Positions 8,557 to 14,356 of a stretch of 64,000 nucleotides of DNA are shown here, one piece after another (the first letter of the stretch is position 1; every line of letters starts with the position of its first letter). The stretch is from NCBI GenBank assembly GCA_964621755.1, contig CAZUPI010000007.1:10340-74339 (forward strand). Reading direction: 5' to 3'. The DNA comes from UMGS1696 sp964621755 (GTDB lineage: Bacteria; Bacillota; Clostridia; Oscillospirales; CAG-272). Under the pieces are notes generated by a model. That model was not told where the DNA came from. It worked only from the letters and a program-made list of their open reading frames with translations, and searched no databases. The position numbers and the translations under genes were made by a program.

Positions 8557-8585
8557 ATTGCTCTGTCGTTCAACAACAGAGCAAT
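8557..8585 (-). other. Leader hairpin between two operators
   Basis: ATTGCTCTGT (8557-8566) pairs with ACAGAGCAAT (8576-8585), loop 9. It lies in the predicted 5' untranslated leader, between the operators at 8526 and 8599. Its role is unknown; RNA stabilisation is possible. Confidence 0.4.
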
Positions 8586-8598
8586 GTAAAAATGTTCC

Positions 8599-8616
8599 GG
8601 TTATCTTCTGCTAACT
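8599..8616 (-). promoter_or_regulatory. DtxR-like operator overlapping the transcription start
   Basis: GTTAT-N6-CTAAC (8600-8615; one mismatch to the consensus) starts about 9 bases downstream of the -10, so it should cover the transcription start. A regulator bound here would block initiation. Confidence 0.6.
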
Positions 8617-8623
8617 TATATGT

Positions 8624-8652
8624 AGTATATCACACATAAATGTTTATTTCAA
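8624..8652 (-). promoter_or_regulatory. Promoter of the SLH/Tp47-like gene
   Basis: On the minus strand TTGAAA (8647-8652), a 17-bp spacer and TATACT (8624-8629) form a good SigA-type promoter. Transcription should start near 8617. Confidence 0.7.
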
Positions 8653-8739
8653 TAGTTTTTTTGTACAAATTTTGACGATAATTTATAAAAATATATAGGT
8701 AGAAATCATATATTATAATATTACAATATTATAATGAAA

Positions 8740-9255
8740 TCATTTTACTTTTTTGGATATTTTTTTCATTTGATATACCACAAGCTGTGCGCAGAATCCG
8801 GTGAAAGTTCCGCTGATAATACCGGAGATGAGCAGTACCGGCAGATAGCTTATAATCGCCGGTGTCTGCGTGATAACGATTGCCACGGCAATCTGCCCGA
8901 TATTATGTGCAACCGCACCAATGACGCTACATATCCAGATCTGTTTCTCTGTTACGATTTTCCGCATCAGAAGCATTATAAGATAACAAAACATACCGCC
9001 GCATAAACTGTACAGAAACGCCATCATCTGTCCGGCAAAGATACAGCCCAGAACGATGCGGCACAGCAAAATGGCGAGGGTGTCCAATGAACCGCACAGA
9101 AACATAGCGTATACGGTAATCACATTCGCCAGTCCCAGTTTTACTCCGGGAATGGGGAGCGGCGTCGGAATCTGTGCTTCCACCACAAAAATGATTAATG
9201 CGATTGTAGTCAACATGGCATTGCGCGTTAATCGTTTGATTTTTTGATTGTTCAT
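8740..9255 (-). CDS. eetB: EetB-like Gx transporter family membrane protein
   Basis: The 171-residue integral membrane protein has about five helices and conserved LPIPGVKLGLANVITVYAM, the hallmark of the Gx transporter family (formerly heptaprenyl diphosphate synthase component I). In Listeria this family is EetB of the flavin-based extracellular electron transfer pathway, acting with EetA. The start is ATG 9255, which overlaps the EetA stop (ATGA), so translation is coupled; the longer upstream frame is only the overlap region. It is the last gene of the operon FMN-binding protein-apbE-eetA-eetB. Possible other role: substrate component of a quinone-precursor or flavin transporter. Confidence 0.8.
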   Translation of the reverse strand: MNNQKIKRLTRNAMLTTIALIIFVVEAQIPTPLPIPGVKLGLANVITVYAMFLCGSLDTLAILLCRIVLGCIFAGQMMAFLYSLCGGMFCYLIMLLMRKIVTEKQIWICSVIGAVAHNIGQIAVAIVITQTPAIISYLPVLLISGIISGTFTGFCAQLVVYQMKKISKKVK

Positions 9256-9647
9256 TGACTTACACCGTCCAATGCGATTTCTTCGCTTCCGCCCGGATTT
9301 GTCTGCACAAGCTGGATGACCAGTTTGTTCGGCAGACAGACGATTGGTAAGGCTCCTGTGGACTGCCAGCCTTGATGAACACAAATCTGGTCCGGACAAT
9401 CGGCCTCACTGACGCAGATTCTTCCGGGTTCTACAGAAATTATATTTTTCCCGTTCGTTCCTTCTACAACAAAGGAATAGGGAGATACAACGGCGGAAAG
9501 CTCAATGGTTTCAATGCACTTATTGTCCAGGTAAATTTTCGCTGTCATATCTGCTGTCCCATTCCCCTGCCGCATCAGCAAAAGGGTACAAAATGATATC
9601 ACCAGAACCAATATGATTCCAATTACCCAAATTCTTGTTTTTATCAT
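9252..9647 (-). CDS. eetA: EetA-like NusG domain II protein
   Basis: The 131-residue protein has one N-terminal membrane helix (residues 5-25) and an extracytoplasmic NusG-II-like beta domain. It shows the usual cysteine pattern (RICVSEADCPDQICVHQG and IVCLPNKLVI). In the Listeria EET locus the equivalent is EetA, which lies beside EetB. Both ends overlap neighbours by ATGA (ApbE stop 9644 with ATG 9647; EetB ATG 9255 with stop 9252), a tight operon. The cysteines could form disulphides; a redox cofactor is not evident. Confidence 0.8.
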   Translation of the reverse strand: MIKTRIWVIGIILVLVISFCTLLLMRQGNGTADMTAKIYLDNKCIETIELSAVVSPYSFVVEGTNGKNIISVEPGRICVSEADCPDQICVHQGWQSTGALPIVCLPNKLVIQLVQTNPGGSEEIALDGVSQ

Positions 9648-10735
9648 CGCTTGATTACCGACAGTTCTTTGTCTGCATAAGCTTCCGCCAGAGTAAAACT
9701 GTCACACAGCCCTTCTGTGATATGGATGTTTCCATCTTCTGTTACAAAAATAGCTTCAAATCCCTCGTGCGTCCGCCAGTATTCGGAAGCCTTGTCCAAT
9801 CCCATAACGAACAATGCAGTCGACATGGCATCGCACAGCAGGCCGCTTTCTCCGACGATGGTTACGGAGAGAATTCCGTTGTCCGCCGGTTTTCCAGTGG
9901 CTGGGTCGATGATATGCCAGTAAGTTCTGCCGTCGTCTCCGATGAAATACCGTTCGTAACTGCCGGAGGTGATGGCTGCCATGTTGGAAAGGGAAAGAAC
10001 TCCCAGATAGTTTTCCTTATCGACTGGATGCTGAACGGCAATGCGCCACGGGCTTCCATCCGGTTTGCTGCCCAGCGCCTGTACGTTCCCGCCGAGATTC
10101 AGCAAAGCGGAGGTGATGCCGTTTTCTTTGAACAAATCGCAGAGAATATCGCCGGTGTAGCCCTTTGCCACACTTCCTAGGTCAATCTGTACATCTTCAG
10201 GAATCGATGCGTTCTGACCATCTAGAACAACGGAGGTATAATCCACATGCTCCAATAGGGCGGCAAGCTCCATATCATCCGGAATTCGGTAATCTCCGGT
10301 GGTAAATCCCCATGCGCGTACGACGGGATACACGGTAATATCCAGTGCACCCTCTGTATTTTTGCAAAATTCCAGCGAAGTGTTCAGTAGAGAGGCGGTA
10401 TCATCGGAAAGAATGCTGGTTCCGGTCGTGTTGAGCGTGTAAATCTCACTTCCGGGCAGAGTTACGGACAGCTTGCTTTCAAGCCCGACGATGCGTTTCT
10501 CTGCCAGCTCAAGGACGTCCTCTCCCCCGCTGTAAACCGTGAGTTCCATAGCAGTATCCATAGCGAGAACAATCCGGTTATATTTTTCCAGCGAAGCATC
10601 GGATTGCTCCGCGATGGCTGAGGTGGTTTCCTGAGGGAGGGGATCCGGTGTTTCCGTAACCGCGTCGGCATGGGCGCAGCCTGAAAGCAGGAGGCAGAGA
10701 AGAAACGAAAGAATTCGGTGTTTACGCATAATCAT
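9644..10735 (-). CDS. apbE: FAD:protein FMN transferase ApbE, lipoprotein
   Basis: ApbE cleaves FAD and attaches FMN covalently to Thr or Ser of target FMN-binding domains outside the membrane, using Mg2+. The sequence has a lipoprotein signal with lipobox LLSGC, AMDTAMELTVY, DLGSVAKGYTGD, LLNLGGNVQALG, the HIIDPATGKPA loop and CDAMSTALFVMG. Length (about 360 residues) is normal. The start is ATG 10735 or 10729 (MRKHRIL), behind AAGGAAAG; the ORF extends upstream only over the end of the neighbour. Its expected substrates are the two FMN-binding domains of the gene 16 bases upstream. Confidence 0.92.
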   Translation of the reverse strand: MIMRKHRILSFLLCLLLSGCAHADAVTETPDPLPQETTSAIAEQSDASLEKYNRIVLAMDTAMELTVYSGGEDVLELAEKRIVGLESKLSVTLPGSEIYTLNTTGTSILSDDTASLLNTSLEFCKNTEGALDITVYPVVRAWGFTTGDYRIPDDMELAALLEHVDYTSVVLDGQNASIPEDVQIDLGSVAKGYTGDILCDLFKENGITSALLNLGGNVQALGSKPDGSPWRIAVQHPVDKENYLGVLSLSNMAAITSGSYERYFIGDDGRTYWHIIDPATGKPADNGILSVTIVGESGLLCDAMSTALFVMGLDKASEYWRTHEGFEAIFVTEDGNIHITEGLCDSFTLAEAYADKELSVIKR

Positions 10736-10751
10736 ACTTTCCTTATGGTTA

Positions 10752-12302
10752 TTAATTCTGCGCCTGGGCCAATGCGTTGGATATTGCTTCAAGCAGACCT
10801 TTCGAGCTGTAGGTTGCACCGGACACAGTATCCACTTCTGTACTTTGTGCTTCAATGACATTGTCTACGACTTCGAGCGCCTTGGACCAGAAAGCTTGGT
10901 CGTCTGATGTAGAGATAACAACAACGTAGGAAATGGAACCACCCGAAATCATAACTGCAACTTGAACATTTCCACTATATCCGGTGCCATTACCGAAGTA
11001 AGCACCATCTTTGTATTGTACAGCAGGTTCAGGTTCGGGAGCAGGCTCAGGCTCAGGAGTGGGCTCAGGCTCGGGAGCAGGCTCAGGCTCGGGTTCGGGA
11101 GCAGGCTCAGGCTCGGGAGCAGGCTCAGGCTCGGGAGTGGGCTCAACTTCAGACTCTAAATTGGAAGTTTCATCAAGTGGAGCACTCGCATCAGCCAAAG
11201 CATTTTGAACCGCTTCAATGATGCCGCTCGAACTGAACGTTGCACCGGTGACAGTATCTACATCTGTGCTTTGTGTGGAAATAATCGTATCAATGACTGC
11301 AAGAGCGCTTGTCCAGAACGGTTCATCATCGTTGAATTCCACTACGTCGATGGACTCGATTTCATTTTCCGATACCGTTACGGCAAGGGTGATATTTCCA
11401 GAGAAACCCATGCCGGTTCCGTTGTAGGTACCGGTTTTGTATTTATATTCCATATCAGTTGCATCCGCGCCAGCGTCTGTTTCTTCAGGGGCTGCAATCC
11501 CGGTAGCTGCTACAACAGGAGAATTGGATCCTTTCGGTATGAGGGATGGTACACAGATAAATGCCAGTACAGCAACAGCCACGACGAGCGGTACAACCGG
11601 AACGATTTTTGCAGCGGAGGGATTCCTTTTCCGCATCGCTTTACAGATACGCATCACCGCGTACACCGTAAAGATAACGGTATAAAGGATAATATTGAAC
11701 AGATATTTCATCTGTCCGCTTGCAAGAAGTGTGCTGTTCAGCAGCATAACATGCACGTAAATCAGCCCGTAGAACACATAAGCCATACGCTGCAGCCTTT
11801 TCCAGTTCTTCGGCTTCATTTTTTTTCGTACTGCTGGAAATGAGGTTATCATCAGCGGGAGCATTATCGCAATCATAACGAGCGAGCAAAGCGCCGCATA
11901 CAGCAATTTGCCTGACAGCTGTTCCGGGGAGGTGAACAGCATTACGAAATACGTTTTTCCATATCCGATATTATGACCGAGGGTGAGAATGCAGGCAATG
12001 ATGGATAGTTCTGCGCGGATAGGCATCAGATGCTTGATGGCAGTGGAACCGTTTGGCAGAGCACCCATCATCATGACAATAACAAATAGTGCCGTCGCAA
12101 AAGCACAGTTCGCGAAAATCGGCCAGATATAATTTTGTATCCATATTGGAAAACTGCGGTTCAGACCGCTGTATGTAACAACGATTATAAGCAGGCTTAG
12201 CACAGCAGAAATCACGTAAAAGAGATTGGCGTGTTTTTTAATTTGCTTTGCGCCAAACCATGAGAATGCGAATGCAAGCAGCAGACTGATAAGAAAAACC
12301 AT
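10752..12302 (-). CDS. Ferric-reductase-like membrane protein fused to two FMN-binding domains
   Basis: The first 230 of 516 residues form about six membrane helices like the ferric-reductase-like (FRD/MsrQ/YedZ) domain, with candidate haem ligands in ILTLGHNIGYG and IYVHVMLLN. A first FMN_bind domain (about 285-370) has the flavinylation motif DTVTGAT (Thr 355). A Pro-Glu-Pro-Ala linker of about 40 residues follows, then a second FMN_bind domain (about 425-516) with DTVSGAT (Thr 497). Electrons would pass from a membrane quinol or haem to two covalently bound FMN groups on the outer face, as in Gram-positive flavin-based EET where PplA carries the flavins. ApbE lies next in the operon. The gene has a strong promoter and a palindromic DtxR-like operator in the leader. 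Confidence 0.85.
   Translation of the reverse strand: MVFLISLLLAFAFSWFGAKQIKKHANLFYVISAVLSLLIIVVTYSGLNRSFPIWIQNYIWPIFANCAFATALFVIVMMMGALPNGSTAIKHLMPIRAELSIIACILTLGHNIGYGKTYFVMLFTSPEQLSGKLLYAALCSLVMIAIMLPLMITSFPAVRKKMKPKNWKRLQRMAYVFYGLIYVHVMLLNSTLLASGQMKYLFNIILYTVIFTVYAVMRICKAMRKRNPSAAKIVPVVPLVVAVAVLAFICVPSLIPKGSNSPVVAATGIAAPEETDAGADATDMEYKYKTGTYNGTGMGFSGNITLAVTVSENEIESIDVVEFNDDEPFWTSALAVIDTIISTQSTDVDTVTGATFSSSGIIEAVQNALADASAPLDETSNLESEVEPTPEPEPAPEPEPAPEPEPEPAPEPEPTPEPEPAPEPEPAVQYKDGAYFGNGTGYSGNVQVAVMISGGSISYVVVISTSDDQAFWSKALEVVDNVIEAQSTEVDTVSGATYSSKGLLEAISNALAQAQN
11027..11147 (-). repeat. Short tandem repeat encoding the Pro-Glu linker
   Basis: A degenerate hexanucleotide repeat (GGCTCA/GGCTCG/GGAGCA-like on the + strand) encodes PEPEPAPEPEP units between the two FMN_bind domains. 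It is probably length-variable between strains. The stretched charged-proline linker would space the second flavin from the membrane across the wall. Confidence 0.85.
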
Positions 12303-12326
12303 GAACAGGTACCTCCATGAAATCTT

Positions 12327-12350
12327 CTTGGTTAGCTTTAGCTAACCAAG
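12327..12350 (-). promoter_or_regulatory. DtxR-like operator of the EET operon
   Basis: CTTGGTTAGC (12327-12336) and GCTAACCAAG (12341-12350) form a 10-bp perfect inverted repeat around TTTA. The 16-base core GTTAGCTTTAGCTAAC is the exact reverse complement of the core at 44258-44273 before the DUF2325 gene. It lies in the leader, between promoter and start codon. Confidence 0.75.
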
Positions 12351-12388
12351 GGGTAATAAAGCTACCAAAAAGTAACCTATGAGAATAT

Positions 12389-12417
12389 AATATATCACTA
12401 TCTCAGATGTTTGTCAA
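12389..12417 (-). promoter_or_regulatory. Promoter of the EET operon
   Basis: On the minus strand TTGACA (12412-12417), a 17-bp spacer and TATATT (12389-12394). A degenerate extra half-match (GTTAC-N6-GTAGC) lies between it and the perfect operator. Confidence 0.75.
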
Positions 12418-12510
12418 TATCAATTTCGTAAATTTTATAGCCGCATATAAAAACATCCATTTGCAGACCAAATCCATTTCTCACACGTAAAAAGGTTTTT
12501 AAAGGGGTTC

Positions 12511-12543
12511 GGGGGAAACTTTTTTAAGGTAAAAGTTTCCCCC
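12511..12543 (-). terminator. Terminator of the sugar isomerase gene
   Basis: GGGGGAAACTTTT (12511-12523) pairs with AAAAGTTTCCCCC (12531-12543). It belongs to a family of very similar G-run/ACTTTT hairpins found after many genes in this window. Confidence 0.65.
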
Positions 12544-12566
12544 GAGAGCTCATGATTTCACTATCA

Positions 12567-14042
12567 TCAATCAAACGGATTTTCCGTCGGATAGGGTATC
12601 GACTTCGGCTGGTTGTAAGAAATATCCACAATACCGATATACTTCAATACTTCGTAAATCGCCTTGCCGTGATTTCCGAACGCCACTGCGCCGTGGTGCG
12701 GGAATCTCTTTTCAATCAGCACATGACGGTAGAATCGGTCCATTTCCGGAATCGCAAACGCGCCGATAGAACCGAAGCTTTCGCAGTCAACGTCGAGTAC
12801 TTCACCCTGCGCAATGTACGCGCGGAGCTTTGTATCCGCCGTGCCCTGAAGCCGGAACAGCGTAATTGCACCCGGTTTAATGTTCCCTTCAAGTGTGCCG
12901 CGGGTAATATCCGGCTCGGGAAGCTCAGGTTCAAGGTCACGCTTCATGATGAGCTGGTATCCCATGTGCGGATTTTTAAGCAGCTTCGAGCATGTGTTGC
13001 CGCAATGGAAGCCCATGAATGTCTCCGTCAGCTTCGCGCTGCACTTGCCGCAAATCGACTTGTCGTAAATCGACTTCGGAACCGTGTTGTTGATGTCGAG
13101 CAGCGTCACAGGCGCACCCGATACACAGATTCCTATGTATTCGGACAGCACCCCGTAAATGTCAACCTCGCAAGATACCGGGATACCCATCGCCGTCAGG
13201 CGGCTGTTGACATAGCACGGTACAAACTTGAACTCCGTCTGGAACGCAGGCCAGCACTTCCCGGCAAACGCAACATAGTCTCGCGCACCCTTATGCTGCT
13301 CCGCCCAGTCAAGCAGGGTCAGCTCGTACTGCGCAAGCCGCGGAATAATTCCCGCATACTTATTGTCAGGACCAAGTTCCGCTTCCATTTCCGCCACTTT
13401 TTCAGGAATGCGCGGGTCGCCGGTATGCTTGTTGTAAGCCACCAAAAGGTCAAGCTCGGAGTTTTCTTCCACTGCAACACCAAGGTCATACAACGGCTTT
13501 ACCGGACCGTTGCACGCCAGAAAATCGTCCGGCCGAGGTCCAAAGGTGATCACCTTCAGTCCCTTCAGTCCAAGTATTGCGCGGGATATCGGCACGAATT
13601 CGCGCACCTTTTCCGCAAGCTCTTCCGCATTTCCCACCGGGTAGGACGGAATGTAGGCAGTCTTACCGCGCAGTCCGAGGTTGTAAGAGCAGTTGAGCAT
13701 ACCGCAGTAAGCGTCGCCGCGCCCGTCGTGCAGATCGCCATCTCCCTCGGCGGCGGCAGCATACATGATGGGACCATCAAACCATTCAGCAATGAGCGTC
13801 TCCGGTGTCTCAGGACCAAAGTTGCCAAGGAACACGAACAGGGCGTTTACACCGTGCGCCTTTACGTCCGCCACTGCCTTCTTTGCATCAAGCTCATTTT
13901 CCACTGTTACGGGACATTCGTACAGTTCTCCACCGTACGCTTTAACAAGCGCTGTGCGGCGGCGTTCGGACAATGCCTTCGGGAAGCAGCTTCGCGAAAC
14001 CGCGATAATGCCGAGTTTTACCTCCGGAATGTTGTATATCAT
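12567..14042 (-). CDS. L-fucose/L-arabinose isomerase-family protein
   Basis: The 491-residue protein matches the aldose-ketose isomerase superfamily of L-fucose and L-arabinose isomerases by length and by segments such as KLGIIAVSRSCFPKALSE, NALFVFLGNFGPETPE and FGNHGKAIYEVLKYIGI. Candidate Mn2+ ligands are Glu in PVSCEVDIYG and Asp in TLLDINN, with His in FGNHG. It carries two Cys pairs (CGKCS and HCGNTC) that could bind metal, which is not usual for FucI or AraA. It is a single-gene unit with a TTGACA-17-TAAAAT promoter and GGAGG site. The substrate is not certain. The long antisense frame opposite is a shadow. Confidence 0.75.
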   Translation of the reverse strand: MIYNIPEVKLGIIAVSRSCFPKALSERRRTALVKAYGGELYECPVTVENELDAKKAVADVKAHGVNALFVFLGNFGPETPETLIAEWFDGPIMYAAAAEGDGDLHDGRGDAYCGMLNCSYNLGLRGKTAYIPSYPVGNAEELAEKVREFVPISRAILGLKGLKVITFGPRPDDFLACNGPVKPLYDLGVAVEENSELDLLVAYNKHTGDPRIPEKVAEMEAELGPDNKYAGIIPRLAQYELTLLDWAEQHKGARDYVAFAGKCWPAFQTEFKFVPCYVNSRLTAMGIPVSCEVDIYGVLSEYIGICVSGAPVTLLDINNTVPKSIYDKSICGKCSAKLTETFMGFHCGNTCSKLLKNPHMGYQLIMKRDLEPELPEPDITRGTLEGNIKPGAITLFRLQGTADTKLRAYIAQGEVLDVDCESFGSIGAFAIPEMDRFYRHVLIEKRFPHHGAVAFGNHGKAIYEVLKYIGIVDISYNQPKSIPYPTENPFD

Positions 14043-14080
14043 AAAAATCCTCCTCGGAATATAATTTTGTAGACACCTTC

Positions 14081-14109
14081 ATTTTACATGGTTTTCTTCG
14101 ATATGTCAA
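14081..14109 (-). promoter_or_regulatory. Promoter of the isomerase gene
   Basis: TTGACA (14104-14109 on the minus strand), a 17-bp spacer and TAAAAT (14081-14086), about 40 bases before the start codon. Confidence 0.75.
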
Positions 14110-14191
14110 CTGTTTTTTTACATCATTTGTACGGAAGCATTTGCTTTTAAATTGAATCGAGGGGATGAAAATGCAGCGTAATAACGTACTC

Positions 14192-14220
14192 TTGTGAGCG
14201 TTCACAAAGTGGGGTATAAT
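14192..14220 (+). promoter_or_regulatory. Promoter overlapped by a LacI-type operator
   Basis: TTGTGA (14192-14197), a 17-bp spacer and TATAAT (14215-14220) point to the right. The dyad TTGTGAGCGTTCACAA (14192-14207), with a central CG as in LacI/GalR-family operators, covers the -35 and the spacer. A bound repressor would occlude the promoter. It lies about 85 bp upstream of the isomerase promoter, so it could also affect that gene. Confidence 0.6.
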
Positions 14221-14225
14221 TTTAT

Positions 14226-14325
14226 CAAGAATCGGTTCTACATTAAAAATCTCACTTCCGGAGTTCTCGCGCCAGATTCTCCTTCTGTACAAAGGACACG
14301 GGATTTCCCGTGTCCTTTGTTAATT
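14226..14325 (+). ncRNA. Candidate small RNA with a strong 3' hairpin
   Basis: Between the promoter at 14192-14220 and a strong hairpin (AAAGGACACGGGA 14291-14303 with TCCCGTGTCCTTT 14306-14318, then GTTAATTCATTTT) there is no convincing coding sequence. The predicted transcript is about 100 bases. It contains CGGAG and CTCC motifs that could pair with ribosome-binding sites. The evidence is only the promoter-terminator pair. The hairpin may instead serve the minus-strand gene ending at 14357. Confidence 0.4.
14291..14318. terminator. 13-bp perfect hairpin
   Basis: Arms AAAGGACACGGGA and TCCCGTGTCCTTT with a 2-base centre. It lies between the small RNA candidate (+) and the end of the sigma-fusion gene (-), and may work in both directions. 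Confidence 0.65.
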
Positions 14326-14356
14326 CATTTTCTATTTTTCCCTGAGAAAAGTACCT

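Noticed and set aside
11005..11208. Gly-Ser-Ala repeat protein on the + strand
   Set aside because: It is the complement of the Pro-Glu linker repeat of the FMN-binding protein.
12552..14072. 506-residue open frame on the + strand
   Set aside because: It lies exactly opposite the isomerase gene, is rich in Arg and His, and has no ribosome-binding site; it is an antisense shadow of codon bias.
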